Translations under genes and position numbers: made by a program
From: Chrysoporthe austroafricana
Lineage: Eukaryota > Ascomycota > Sordariomycetes > Diaporthales > Cryphonectriaceae
Length of the DNA: 64,000 nt
Assembly: GCA_001051155.2 (NCBI GenBank)
Contig: JYIP02000001.1
Span: 6,070,126-6,134,125 of the forward strand
Direction: 5' to 3'
Notes under the pieces: model-generated
Database searches by the model: none
Seen by the model: only the letters and a program-made list of their open reading frames with translations
Told to the model about the DNA's origin: nothing
Part shown: piece after piece, positions 46,440 through 59,549 of the stretch
How positions within the stretch are numbered: the first letter of the stretch is position 1
Layout: every line of letters begins with the position of its first letter

Positions 46440-47558
46440 AGTCGGACCCGGTATTTCCGGACCCCCCCTAGTTCCGGACCCCCCTCCCGGACCATACCGC
46501 CACTTTAACTACCTCTATATACTTAACGTTTTCTCTTTCATTTCTTTTCCAAATAGCTTCATATTTTTACCAGATGTCAATATAAACGCAATGAAGACCT
46601 ATTCCGAAAAAGAAGTAGCTGAGGCTATTAATGCTATCAGAAATAGCCTATCTATTAAAAAGGCTTCTTCAACTTAGGCTATTCCGAAGATTATTCTTTT
46701 CCGCCGTCTAGCTGGCAAACAGCTATATAAAACAGCCTATCAAGCAAACCAGAGACTTTCGACTACCCAAGAAAACCATCTAGCCCAATGGGTTCTTTCT
46801 CAAGCTGCTTTAGGCTTGCCACCAAGCCATTCAGAAATAAGGTTCTTTGCCCAGAAAGTCCTCGAGATTAAAAGAGATCTTCAGCCTCTTGGAAAAGATT
46901 GGATTGGAGCTTTTTTGAGAAGGCATCCAAAGATAGAAACTCTAAGGGCTAGAAGGATATCTTCAGATCGAATTAACGGAATAATAACGGAAATAATTCG
47001 GTCTTAATTTCATTTACTGGACTTTCCCCAGATTCAAGCTATCAAGCCGGCTAACCGATAGAATATAGACGAAGCTAGGATAATTGAAAGTCAAGGAAAG
47101 AATGGATTAGTCCTCGGAAGCTTTTCATTATATTCTATACAGAAAAAGGACCCTGGATTTAAAACCTAGATTTCGTTTAACGAATGCATTTTAGCGACAA
47201 GCAGCTACTTCTTTCCTCTAATTATTTTTAAAAGGAAGACTATATAGCAGCAATAATTTCTATCTCTCTTAGAACCTCTTAAAGGCTGGCAATTCGATAT
47301 TACGGATAACGGATAGATAACAAATGTAACGGCACTCGAATGGCTTAAAAAGATCTATATCCCTAATAGCCAGCTAGAAAACCTTTCGGAAGCAAAGCTA
47401 TTAATTCTAGATAGCTACGGCAGCCATATAACTGACGAATTTATATGGGAATGCTTCTAGAATAATATTCTATTGCTCTATTTGCTTCCTTATATTTCTT
47501 ACGTATTTCAACCTTTCGACCTAAGCATCTTTTTTTCGCTTAAAAGGGCTTACAGAAA
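46440..47558 (+). mobile_element. Fot1/pogo-type DNA transposon, 5' part only
   Basis: Starts after a TA with AGTCGGACCCGGT and direct repeats of CCGGACCCCCC (46441-46495), as in the terminal regions of Fot1-like elements. It contains a broken transposase and is cut off at 47558 by the Gypsy LTR that starts TGTTATGAACG at 47559. The right terminal repeat is not seen in the window. Confidence 0.75.
46591..47558 (+). pseudogene. Fot1/pogo transposase, truncated with stops
   Basis: One frame from ATG 46591 runs through several TAG/TAA codons to the LTR. The N-terminal part has a psq-type HTH (EKEVAEAINAIRNSLSIKKA), then a CENP-B/Tc5-type HTH (LGKDWIGAFLRRHPKIETLR). The DDE domain shows NIDEARI (first Asp), LILDSYGSHITDEF (second Asp) and LPYISYVFQPFDLSIF (third Asp). 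The end after LKRAYRN is removed by the Gypsy insertion. Stops at positions expected to be Gln/Trp suggest RIP. Confidence 0.85.
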
Positions 47559-48024
47559 TGTTATGAACGCTGCAGCAATGCTGAGATAGCTATAGGGTCG
47601 AGGGGTTTATGCTAGCAAAAACAGTGCCAAATATAGCTTTGAGTCTTGGAAACGAGTTTACTGAAAGTTATAAGGTTTATAAGCTTTAAGTAGCTATTAA
47701 TAGTAAAGTCCGATTAATACTTAGATTAATAACTGAAAAGCTATAACAATTTATCTAATAGATATCCTGTTTTTATATATCCAGCTTTTCAGTACTGGGT
47801 TTGCTAGATCTGTAACAGATCCTTAGATCCTGGATCTGGTAGCTCTGGCGCAGATCTTCAAATCTTAGATTTAATAGCTCTGGCACAAATCCTTAAATCC
47901 TGCTTGCCCTAACCCTAGCTTATTTAAGCTATAAGAAAGGTATTGTGAATGGGGCTGCAGATAAAGAGCTTATCTATTTTCGTTCTTTCTCTTATATGCC
48001 TTATTCCCTTATTGGGTTATAATA
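47559..48024 (-). repeat. LTR 1 (3' LTR of Gypsy A)
   Basis: 466 bp from TGTTATGAACGCTG to GGTTATAATA (a TG...CA pair altered by RIP at the right end). Shares GTTTATGCTAGCAAAAA, TTAATAACTGAAAAGCT, AGATCCTTAGATCC and CCCTAACCCTAGC with the other LTRs. Confidence 0.8.
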
Positions 48025-48211
48025 TTATCCCTTTTCCAATCGGTTATTATCTTTAATAATTCTTATAAATAATTCTAGTTCGTTCGTATAGCTTATCGTG
48101 CTTTCTTAAATAGGATAAGTAATAGAATCTCAAAACTTAAATCTACTAATCTTTATTCTAACAAATGCAAATAACGTAATTCCTTGATTTTTCGGATTAT
48201 CCATTACGCTA

Positions 48212-48630
48212 TTATTATATATCCCTATTCTTACTATAATCGCTTAGGGTTAGAGATTTATGCAGTATCCAAGCAAGACTCGTTCTGCTATCTTAAGTAT
48301 ATTCAGCATAATTAAGCGAATTGCGACATTTTAGAACCGATTAATGCTGCAGAACTTTCATTCGCGTTTAATCAGTTCTAGAAACTGGAAGATAAGATTG
48401 AGGGTTTAGAAGACAAATTGATATAATTGCGGAAATAGAAACGGATATAGCAAGAGCGAATGACTAGGGCGTTTTATTATAGCTTGTTCAATTTCGAAGA
48501 ATTGGAGAAATTAGAGGCCGAAAAGGCAGAGGAAGAATATCGTAAGGCCGAAACTGAATATTGCGTTCCAGAGACCCTGGTTCCTGAAAGTTTTCTTCCT
48601 GAGATTTTTGACCTGGATACGGTTTTGTAA
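48212..48630 (+). pseudogene. Opposite-strand ORF of Gypsy A (coiled-coil protein)
   Basis: Plus-strand frame, antisense to pol, between the chromodomain end and the LTR. It reads SKQDSFCYLKYI, CDILEPINAAELSFAFNQF, then KLEDKIEGLEDKLI and FNFEELEKLEAEKAEEEYRK, a charged coiled coil, ending at TAA 48628. At least five in-frame TAA/TAG codons, mostly in places where copies B or C have Gln or Arg, show that it was coding before decay. The cysteine-rich N-terminus is mostly lost here. Confidence 0.6.
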
Positions 48631-48729
48631 TAATTTGGTCCTGATATCGACTAGTCTGGTATTAATCCGATTGCGGGGTACGAAATTGCCCTAAGTCTTT
48701 TTAATCCTTTTTCTAATTAGCGAGTGGTT

Positions 48730-51700
48730 GTTTTCCTTAATATTCTTTAAGTATTTGCTATGCATTATTTAAGTTATTAATTAGTTTTTAGCTATTTTCG
48801 CTTAAGTAATATTTTTTCTATTTAATTAAATATTCCTTATATTGAATTAGTTTTCGATAATAGAAGATTTGCTCGATTTTATATTCTAGTTTATCGGTTC
48901 CGATTTATACGGATTTGTTTGTTATTGCTATTTTGGGTGCTAATTCAAAGAATGAGAGATAGAATATCGGGTAGATTCTTATTCCGTAAAATAATGCAAA
49001 TTCAAAATTAATATCCGAGATTTTCCTTAAGATTTTGAATAGTTTCAATTTTTTATAATTTAAGGAATAAAAAGGTTTTATTATTTTGATATGCTCTTTT
49101 TATTATATAAGGTAAACTTTATCCTTTTCTTGTAAGATTGGTCTTTTAATCTTTTTGGAATTAGCGTATTTCGTTATTTTTTTTATATAAATTTTAGTTC
49201 TTTCTGAAATTTTTCTTAAACTTGATTTTTTTAATTCGTTTTTCTATTATTTCTGCATTTGCTCTTAATAACTCGTTATAATAAGCTATCGGATTATAGC
49301 TATATAATATATAAAATAGTAATTTCTTTATTATATTTGTATTTGCATTATTATATGCGAATTATATTAATAATAATAAATTAATCCAGTTATTCTATTT
49401 GTAATTTACGTAATGCTATAAATATTATTTAATAATTTAATTTATTTATTCCGTTTGCTTATTTATTTATAAGTAGAATGCAATAGATATTTTTTATTAT
49501 ATTCCGAGTAATTTTATAAATAAAGTTTAGAAGTTTAATACGAATTTCCGATTTCTGTCGGAAATAATCTTTTTAAGCATGCTATAATTAGTTATAACTA
49601 TTCTGAAAAATATATATGCAAAGTTTTCCGTTATGCTGCTTTCTTTATAAAAGAAGAAATAAGCGTATTTATTTAGTTTGCAAATTATTATTAGAATGCT
49701 ATCGTATTGCATTTTAATTAAAGGTTTTCGTAAGAAAAGTAGCTTAGTAATAAAATCCTAGCTAATAAATTGCCAAACCGCTTCTGGAATAGGGAATAGT
49801 TAAAGCAGTTTATAGGGCTTATAATATTCGATCTTATTTTTCTTGCAGCTATCGCATTCTTATAAGATATTCTCAATTTTCTTCTTAAAGCTAAAAAAGT
49901 TCCAGTATTTTTTAATTCTCTCATAAGTAGCTCTAATTCTTTAATAGCTATATGCGAGTGCGCTATATATATTCTTAATATATTCGTCTTATTTTTCTAT
50001 TATTATATTTTCTGGTTTCTTCTTATTATTAAAGATTTTAATAATTATATTAAGTTTTCTGGTTTCGCTTATAAAGTTATTATTTTTGTCTTGCCGAAAG
50101 ATATTCTATAATTCTTTTAGCTTTATATTTTAATAGCCTAATCGCTTGCTAAATATATTTATTCTGCTATTTTCTAATTCTTTGCAATAAACGATTTTTA
50201 AGTTAAATTGTAAGAGAAATTCTGCTTATCTAACTTATTATTTATTCAGAATTTTCGTTATCGTAAATATTATCAGGTTCTTATAATCGGAATGCATTAT
50301 AATCTAGTATTTTGTTCCGATTAAATAGTATTGCTATTTTTCGAATGCTTTTACGATTGCTATTAAGTCTTTATCTGGAATGCTATAATTGAATTCTGGG
50401 CCGTTTAATTTCTTTAAGAAATTGCTTACGATTCTAAAGCGTTTTTGGTTATTTCGTTAATTAAATTGTTTTCTTAATGCGTAATCTGATATATCGGTTT
50501 CGATTTCAAATAATTTGTTTGAGTCTGTTTCGCAAAGTATAGGCTCTAATATTACTCGTTTTTTGATTTTGTTAAATGCTTTTTGGGCTTCCTGTATCCA
50601 TTCGAACTTTCGGTCTTTTTTCGTAAGGTCCGTAAATAAGCGTGCGATTTTGCTATAGTTTCGAATAAACTATTGGTAAAAGTTAGCATAATTAAAGAAT
50701 ATTCTGATTTCTTTTATTTTTCTTAGCATAAGCTATTCTTTTATTACTTGGATTTTATTTTTCTATATGCTAATTTTGCTTAATTCTATCGTATAATCGA
50801 AATTATTAATTTTTTGTTAATAGAAATAGCATTTGCTTAATTTAATTAGGAATTTATTATTTTATAAAATCTAAAATACTTATTATACGTATTATCTATA
50901 GGATTTAAAGTCTTTTAAATAAATAAAAATATTATTAAAATAGACGATAATAGTAATATTTAAATATTTGCAAAAGATATTATTAATTATTTCTTAGAAA
51001 AATACGGGCGTATTGATTAGTTTAAAAAGTAAGATTACGTATTCGAAATATCTATAATGAGTTCTGAATGCTATTTTCTAAATATTATCTTCTTTAATTC
51101 GGATATAATAGTATTTTTCCTTAAAATCGAGCATAATAAACCAATTTATTCTAATTAATCGGTCTTGCATTTCTCTTATTAGAAATAAAGAATAGCGGTT
51201 TTTTATTATAATATTATTAAGCTATTTATAATCTATATAAAGTCGTAATTTACTATTCTTTTTTAGTATAAATAGGATTAAGTATTTTACTAGTAATCGT
51301 AATTTCCGTATATAGCCTCTTTTCAGGTTTTTATTAATATATTCTCTAAATATTTCGAGCTTTGCTTAATCGAGCTTATAAATTAAGTAGTTCTTTAGTT
51401 TTGTCTTTTTTTTTAATAGAATTTTATAATCGAAAAGGTTATATTCTGGTAAATCGGTATCGAATTTCCTTTATTATAGTTTCTTAAATTCGTAATATTC
51501 TTTAAGTATATTCTTGAATTCCGGTAGTAATCTTTCTTTATTTTCTGAGATTTAGAAGAATAAAAAGTATTGCTAAGCATATTTTGTTTCGCTTGCTTCC
51601 TGCTATTATTTCTGGGTTTTAATTCCTAATAATTTCAAGTATTTATCGTATGCTAGCCCGAATCTTTGCTCGTAATCTTTCCGTATTTGCTATTTCGGAA

Positions 51701-52330
51701 ATAGTATCTCTTTATAATTCTATAATCTATATAGCTTTATAATATTCTGCGCTAGATTTGCTTCTTATTAATTGCTAATTGCTTGAATTCTTAATTTATC
51801 TTTAATTTATATTTGTAAGTTTGAAATACCCGTAACCCTTCCTTTTATTCTAGCAAATCTTTTTGCTTTAAGAGTAAATTTGAGCTTATTTAAACGCATA
51901 TTCCGGATGCTATTTTCAGTAATTAAGACTTTCCTTTTTCTATTAATTGCAACTTTTTTATTGAATATATCTTATTCTTATAAAATCTGGCTAGTAATCC
52001 AATCGATATAAAAATTATGCTTTTTAAGCCAAAGTATTCCTAAAATTAATTTATATTATACCGTATTTGTAATATCGAAAATAGTTTTTATTATAAAACT
52101 TTAAATCGAAATAAATAAGTAATTAATTTCTATATCGATTATATTAAAGTTATATGCAATCGCTTTTCTTTCTATAGTATTGAGTTTATAAGGATTTTTT
52201 TTTTGTATTTAAAGAATCTATTCTTTATTAACGACTTTTAGCAAGATAAAATTCTTTTATATATTGCTATCTAAGAATGCGCTATATTGCTACCCATTAA
52301 TATATGCGTTTAATATAATATATTTCTCGT
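48730..52330 (-). pseudogene. Gypsy A pol (protease-RT-RNase H-integrase-chromodomain), inactivated
   Basis: On the minus strand: protease-like ILNAYINGQ-YSAFLDS near 52220-52310; RT segment TFRTxYRYFEYVILLF-type near 51000-51100; integrase with MQYDSILIIICKLNKYAYFF and ITENFAYIFFRIV, KKIISDRNRKF at 49527-49712; zinc-finger/linker part 49718-49924; chromodomain-like remnants near 48790-48900. Frequent stops and D-to-N or H-to-Y type changes fit RIP. Confidence 0.75.
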
Positions 52331-54300
52331 TTTCTTTTATAATTGCGTATAAGGACTTTATAGTCCTAATCGGCTATTATTCCGTTATAAGCAATCTTTC
52401 CTTTTTAAGGTATTATAAGCTTCTTTTGCTGCTTGCTTTGCTAGCTTTCGTACTTGGCTTTAGCTATACTGCTTTGCTTTTTCGGCTTTTTATAATCGGT
52501 ATTATTCTTTAGCCTTATCTTATATATGGATAGAATATGCTATAATATAATATTGCTCTTATATTATTCTTCTTTAGATGTATTTCTACAGGCAATTATC
52601 GAATAACCTAATATAAGCATTATTATCCTTAATATATAAGACTTTTCTATATTTTTTTCGAGATTCTATAATAAATTAAATTAATTAATCCTATTCCTTA
52701 ATAGGAAATTAATTGTATTTAACTTTTTCGTTAAAGTATATCTAGCAATTATAATAAATATAATATATCCAAGCAAGTTTATAGTAATAAAAGTATAAAT
52801 AACTGATCCGTATATTTTCTTGAAATCTATATTTGCTATTCTGAAATGGGATGCTTTAAAAGAATTTTTATAGCATAAATCCGTAAATAAAGTATTTAAT
52901 TTTCGTATATTTAGTTATCTAATTGCTATATCTTTATTACGGCTAATTTGTATTAAAGATATTATACTTTTTCAATTCTTTTTCGAATATAAGGGTTAAT
53001 AGGTTATTTGGTTATCGATCTTATAATATCGTAATGCTTGGTATTAATATCGTTATATTTTGAATCTCGAATTCTTTTTCTATTATTGCTTCTTATCGTT
53101 TTTCAAAATAATAATCCAAAAAGAACTTTTTTAAATCTTCTTTCCTAATATCGAAAGGATTACTTGAATAGTCAGAATCGCTACTATTTATAGCCGTATC
53201 GTAAAGTAAGCCTTTTCTTCTTATAGCGAATTGCTTTTATTCCTTAAGTTTTTGTAAAAATTATCTTAAATTTTCTTTTGCCGAAAAGTATAGTAAGCAA
53301 TAATTTTAATAGCAGGCTATCTAGCTTATGCTATTATAATCGGGGTTTATTATTTGCTCTAGCAAAATATTTTTGTTTAATTAATTAAGTTCTTATTATT
53401 AAGCGATATTAACTTGTTTTTCTAAAACTAGCTTCCATTTTCGTTTTCTTTTTTCTTAATAATAATTACGGGCAATATAGCCTTTCTTGCTGCAATTATA
53501 ACAGGTAACCTTTTTATATTATTCTCGTACTAGAATATTTAGTTTTATAAGCTTTATATATATCGTATTTAAATAAGCTGTACTATTCCGGGTTTTCTGC
53601 TAAAACTTGCGTTTTTCTGAATTAAGTTAGTATTTTAAAATGCTATTATAATTTTTCTGATATTGCTAATACTGCTTATAAAATCGGTTATCGATACGGA
53701 CCGCTTTATTAATAAATTCGCTAAATTTTTCAGGTTAGTTTTCTTTATAGAATTCGTCTTTAATTTCTTCTTTAAGTCCTATATAATAGGTATTTATAAA
53801 AAGTTTATTTTCATAATCGAAATAAGCGATAATTTATCGGAATTTGGCTATATAATTCGCAGCCAAGCCGGTCTATTATAACGCTTCCAATTGCTATATT
53901 GCAATACGTCTCTTATCCGGATCTCTAAAAGTCTTAATAAAGGCTAATTCAAAATTAGCATAGCGCTAGAAAATGCGCTTAGTATTTTCAGAACGGAAGT
54001 TTTCATTATTATTCAAATAATTGCGAAAGGTTAGTTCTTATTACTGAAAGGCTATTCTTTCGAAACAATTTCCTGCGAAATCAATTTTATTATAAATAGT
54101 TTTGAATTAAGCGCTATAATGCTTGAAATATGCTTTGAATTGGGTTAAGAAAGCCTGGAAATCTTTTCTAGTACTTTTGTAAAGCCCGGGCTTATTAAGC
54201 TTGAAAGCTTTGGCTTGCTAGAAAGCATTAAGGCGGAAGATTTCGCTTTTCATTTTCTCGAGCTATTAGTAAAAGGCTATATTTTATTACTGGAATTGCT
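52330..54300 (-). pseudogene. Gypsy A gag with zinc knuckle, inactivated
   Basis: Minus-strand remnant with a CCHC-type knuckle at about 53466-53505 reading CYNCSKKGYIARN; the His is replaced by Tyr and the last Cys is lost, as C-to-T mutation would cause. The remaining gag part is only recognisable by comparison with copy B. Confidence 0.65.
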
Positions 54301-54435
54301 TATTAGCAAGGATAATTGGGGTTTCTTCTTAAAGAGCTTAATTACTAGAAGAAAATAAAATCTGGAGCGCTATTATATTCCTAATATTGCTTAAAGGAAG
54401 TATACTAAACCGTTTTTAAATAAAAATTGTCAAAA

Positions 54436-54900
54436 TATTATAAACGCTATATGTAATAAGCACTGCAATAATCCGAAAATTCCTAAATACTAATTAAGTT
54501 TATACTAGCAAAAAAGATATCGAAATATAAATCCTTAAATATAGAAACGTAAAAGTCTTATCAAGCATTACAAGTATTTACTGCTTTTAGGGCTATTACT
54601 TATATTAGAAGTAATATTTAGATTGATAACTGAAAAGCTATTTACTATATCTATTTAATGAGTAGTAAGCGTATCCTTATATATTTAGCTTTTCAGTATG
54701 GATCTGTCAGATTTGGAATAGATCTTTAGATCCTAAGTCTAAAGGATCTGGGGCAGATCTTCAGATCCTGCCTCTTTTATAACCCTAACCCTGATTATAT
54801 AATCATTTTCCTATTATCTTGAGTCTGGGTTGCGCCCGTTTCCGTGCCCCGCTATTAGGCTGCTTTCATTCGTATCTTGCATATTAGATAGGTTATAATA
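54436..54900 (-). repeat. LTR 2 (shared by Gypsy A and B)
   Basis: 465 bp from TATTATAAACGCT to GGTTATAATA. It lies directly between the gag end of A and the opposite-strand ORF of B, so it serves as 5' LTR of A and 3' LTR of B. Contains ATAACCCTAACCCTGA. Confidence 0.8.
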
Positions 54901-55092
54901 TCATTTCCTTCTTATTAATCGTTATCCCTAACGATTTTCCGTAAGTAATTCTTGTTCGTCCTGGTATATTATTATACCTTCCTAATTGAAATATCGAATA
55001 GGGTTTCAAAACCGAAATCTTTCAATTTTCGTTCTGATAAGAATAAATAGCGTAAATCCCTAATTTTTCGGATTATCTATTACGTTATCATT

Positions 55093-55512
55093 ATGCATCC
55101 TTATTCTTATTGCGATCGTCTTGAATTCGAATCGTGCGCGGTTTCTAAGCAAGATTTATTTCGTTACCTTAAATGCGTTTAATATAATCAATCGGGTTGT
55201 AATATTTTGGAGCCGACCAATGCTGCAAAGCTTTCCTTTGTATCCAATTAGTTCCAGAAGTTGGAAGACAAGATCGAAAGGCTAGAAGATAAATTAATAA
55301 GGTTGCGGAAGCAAAAGAGAATATAGCGGGAACGAATAGCTCGGACTTTCCGTTATAATTTGTTCAATCTTAAAGACTTGGAACGGTTGGAAAAGGAAGA
55401 GGCTAAGGTCGAATATAGGGCTGCTGCGGAAGCCTAGCGTAATGCTAAGGTTTTAGTACTTGAAGGTTTTTTTCCTGAATCGTTCCTGCAAGGGATAGAA
55501 AAGATCGATTAA
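55093..55512 (+). pseudogene. Opposite-strand ORF of Gypsy B (Cys-rich coiled-coil protein)
   Basis: From ATG 55093: YCDRLEFESCAVSKQDLFRY, LKCV, NQSGCNILEPTNAAKLSF, then KLEDKIERLEDKLIRLRKQK and LKDLERLEKEEAKVEYRAAA, ending at TAA 55510. Three in-frame stops (near 55172, 55324, 55436), each one substitution from Gln. The charged heptad-like pattern and the Cys residues match copies A and C in position and order. Confidence 0.7.
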
Positions 55513-55719
55513 TTTATTATAAACTTTGGGTTGTTTGTTATTAATAGTTCTGAAAACGTAACTGGTTTATCTGCTAGCCAGTAATTAGTAAGTTTTATTG
55601 CCTTTAGCTTTTATTTCGTATTGGAACGGTTTCCTGCCAATATTCCTATATAAGGTTTAAGCTAATATTTGTAAGTTTTCTTTTCTAATAAACCTGGAAT
55701 GCTTATTTTACATTAATTA

Positions 55720-58700
55720 AGTTCTTGATTAGTTCCTAACTATTTTCGCTTGAATAATAACCTTTCCATTTAATCAGATATTCTCTGTAATTTATCGGTT
55801 TTCAGTACTTAAAGATTCGTTTTATTTCATATTCTGGTTTATTGCTTTCTACTTGTATTATATTATCTATTTCGGCTATCTTAAGTATAGGCTTAAAGAA
55901 CGAAATATGAAAAACCGGATAGATTTTCATTCCATAAAGTAATGTAAATTCAAAATTAATACTTGAAATCTTTTTCAGAACCTTGAAAAGTCCGAGTTTC
56001 TTATAGTCCAACAAGTAAAAGGGTCTAGTTGTTTTAATATATTCTTTTCGTCGGACAAAGTAGACTTTATCTCCCTTTTGCAGAATTGGTCTTTCAATTC
56101 TCTTAGAATTGGCATACTAAGTCATTCTTTCTTGCACAAATTTTAGTTTTTCTTGCAATTCTTTTTATATTTTCTTAATTCTCTTGATTCGTTTCTCTGC
56201 CGTTTCCGCATTTGCTTCCGGTAATTCATTATAATAAGCTGTCGGGTTATAGCCGTACAGTACGTAAAATAATAACTTTTTTATTATACTTATATTTGCG
56301 CTATTATATACGAATTGTGCTAAAGGCAATAAGTTAACCCAATTATTTTATTCGTAATTCATATAATGCCGTAAATATTATTTAATAATTTGGTTTATTC
56401 GTTCTATTTATCCGTCCGTTTATAAATAAAATGCTATTGATATCTTTTATTGCATTCCGAGTAATTTCGTAAATAAAATCCAAAAATTTGACGCGAACTT
56501 CCTATCTCTATCGGAAATAATTTCTTTAAGCATGCCGTAATTAGCTATAACTATTCTTAACAATATATATGCAAGATCTTCTGCTATGCTGCTTTCTTTA
56601 TATAAAAGGAAATAAGCATATTTGCTTAATTTATAAACTATTATTAGAATACTATCGTATTGCATTTTAGTTAAAGGTTTTTGTAAGAGAAGTAGCTTAG
56701 TAATAAAATCCTAGCTAATAGATTGCCAAACTGCTTCTGGAATAAAAAGCGGTTAGAGCAGCCTATAAGGCTTATAATATTCAATTTTGTTCTTCTTGCA
56801 ATTATTGCATTTTCGTAAGATTTTCTTAATCCTTTTCCTTAATCTTGGGAAGTTCTAGTATCTTTTGATTCTTTCGTATATAGCTCTGATTCCTTAATAG
56901 CTATATATTAGTATATTATATATATTTCAGATATATTCGTTCTGTTTTTTAAGGGTTATGCTTTCTAATTCTTTTTCGCTATTGCTAATTTTAATAATTA
57001 TATCGAGTTCTCTGGCTTCGTTTATAAGATTGCTATTTTTATCTTGCCAAAAAATATTTTGGAATTCTTTTAGCTTTATGCTTTAATAGTCCGATTGTTT
57101 GCTAAGTATATTTGCTTTGTTATTTTCGGATCCTTTGCAATAAACGATTTTCAAATCGAATTGCGAGAGGAATTCTGCTTATCTGATTTATTATTTATTC
57201 AGAATTTTCGTTATTATGAATATAATTAAGTTCTTATAGTCGGAATATATTATAATTTAGTATTTCGTTCCGACTAAATAGTGCTGCTATTCCTCGAATG
57301 CTTTTACGATTGCTATTAATTCCTTATCCGAGATACCGTAATTGAGTTCTAGGCCGTTCAATTTTTTCGAAAAATTGCTTATAATCCTGAAACGTCCCTA
57401 GTCGTTTCGTTAACCGAATTATCTTCCTAATATATAATCTAATATATCGGTTTCGATTTTAAATAATTTATTTAAATTTATTTCGCAAAATATGAATTCT
57501 AATATTACCCATTTCTTAATTTCATTAAATGCTTTTTATGCTTTTTATATTTATTCAAACTTTCAGTTTTTTTTCGTAAAATCCGTAAAGGGTTATGCGA
57601 TTTTGCTATAATTCTGAATAAATTATTAATAAAAATTAGTATAATTAAGGAATATTCTAACTTTTTTGGTTTTCTCTAATATAAGCTATTCCTTTATTGC
57701 TTAGATTTTATTTTTTTGTATGCTAATCTTGCTTAATTCTATCGTATAACTTAAGTAATTAATTTTTTATTAATAAAAATAATATTTGCTTAATTCGATT
57801 AAAAACTTATTATTTTGCAAAATTTGGAATACTTGCTATATATATTGCTTATAAGATTTAAAGTCTTTTGAATAAATAAGGATATTGTCGAAATAGATAA
57901 TAATAATAATATTTAAATATTCGCGAAAAACGTTATTAATTATTTCTTGAAAGGATGCGAGCGTATTAATTAATCTAAAAAGTAAGATTATATATTCAAA
58001 ATATCTATAACGAATCCTGAATGCCGTTTTCCAAATATCGTTTTCTTTAATTCGTATATAATAATATCCTTTTTTGAAATCAAATGTAATAAACCAGTTT
58101 ATTCCGATTAACCAATTTCGCATTTCCCCTATTAGCAGTAAAGGATAGCGATTCTTAATTATAATATCGTTAAGCTATCGGTAATCCATATAAAATCGTA
58201 ATTTGCCGTTTTTCTTAAGTATAAAGAGAATTAAATATTTTGCTAGTAATCGCGATTTTCGTATATAGCTTCTCTTTAGGTTTTCGTTAATATATTCCCT
58301 AAATGCTTCGAATTTTGCTTAGTCGAGTTTATAAATAAAGTAATTTTTGGATTTTGTCTTTTCTTTCAATAAGATTTCATAATCAAAAGGGCCGTATTCT
58401 AATAAACCGGTATCGAATTTCTTTTGCTATAATTTCTTGAATTTATAGTATTCTCGTAATACGTTTTTGAGTTCTGGTAGCAGTCTTTTTTCGTCTTCCG
58501 AAATCTGGAAGAATAAAAGGTATTATTAAGCGTATTTTTCTTCTATTACTTTCTTTCTTTATTTGTATATCCTGGCTTCCGGTAGCTTTGAGTATTTATT
58601 ATTTATAAGGCCAAATCTTTTTTTATAGTCCTCTTATGCCTGTTATACTGGAAGCTGAATTTCCTTATAGTTCTATAATCTATATAATCTTATAACGTTT

Positions 58701-59300
58701 TGCGCCGGATTAGCTTTTTGCTAATTGCCGGTCGTTTGAATTCTTAATCCGTCTTTAATTTATATTCGTAAGTTCGGGGTATCCGTAACTTTTCCTTATC
58801 GTTTAGCAAGTATTTCCGCTTTAAAGGTATATTTAAGCCCGTTTGAGCGCATATTTCCGATATTATTCTTAATAACTAAGATTTTCCTTTTTCCATTAAT
58901 TGCAACCTTTTTAGTAAGTATAGCTAGTTCTTATAAAATCTGGCTAGTAATCTAATCGATTTAAGGATTATATTCTTTAAGCTAAAGTATTTTTAGAATT
59001 AATTCGTATTATGCTATATTTGTAATATCGAAAATAGTTTTTGTTATAAAGCTTTGGATTGAGATAAGTAAGTAATCAGTTTCCATATCGATTATATTAA
59101 GGTTATATGCAACCGCTTTTCTTTCTATAATATTAAATTTGTAAGGGTTTTTTTTCTGTATCTAAGAAATTTATTCCCTATTAATAATTTCTAGCAAGAT
59201 AAAATTTCCTTATGCGCTATTATCTAGAAGTACGCTATATCGCTGCTTATTAATATATGCGTCTAATATAATATATTTTTCGTTTTCTTTTATAATTGCG
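55720..59300 (-). pseudogene. Gypsy B pol with chromodomain, inactivated
   Basis: Minus strand. RT at 57836-58123: FDFKKGYYYIRIKENDIWKT, FRIRYRYFEYIILLFRLINT and YFDNILIYS in place of the usual YxDD catalytic box (the second Asp is Asn). Integrase at 56447-56665: SILIIVYKLSKYAYFLLYK and KEIISDRDRKFASNF. Integrase C-terminal part at 55802-56014: LDYKKLGLFKVLKKIS and KIYPVFHISFF, leading to a chromodomain start (PEYEIKRIFKY). Protease remnant near 59200-59280. Confidence 0.8.
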
Positions 59301-59549
59301 CATAAGGACTTCGTAATCCTGATCGGCTATTATCCCGTTATAAGCAATCTTTCCTTTTTAAAGTATTCTAGGCTTTTTTCGCTACTTGCTTCGCTAATCT
59401 TTTTGCTTGGCTTTAAGCGTACTATCTTGCCTTTTCGGCTTTTTGCAATCGGTACTACTCTTTGGCTTTATCTTATATATAGATAGAATATATCGATATA
59501 TAGCATTATTCCCATATTATTCTTCCTTGAATATATTTCTATAAATAAT

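Larger units (their letters stand above)
47559..54900 (-). mobile_element. Ty3/Gypsy chromovirus-type retrotransposon A (degenerate)
   Basis: Minus-strand element with 3' LTR at 47559-48024 and 5' LTR at 54436-54900, about 7.3 kb. Reading the minus strand from high to low coordinates gives gag, zinc knuckle, protease, reverse transcriptase, RNase H, integrase and chromodomain, all broken by RIP-type stops. The internal region also carries an opposite-strand ORF beside the 3' LTR. It was inserted into the Fot1-like transposase. Confidence 0.85.

Noticed and set aside
53663..53881. Plus-strand hydrophobic Phe/Ile-rich frame (and the equivalent at 60592-60831) that could pass as a membrane protein
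   Set aside because: It is the antisense of the AT-rich degraded gag region of the Gypsy copies; the same frame occurs at the same place in both copies only because the elements are homologous.
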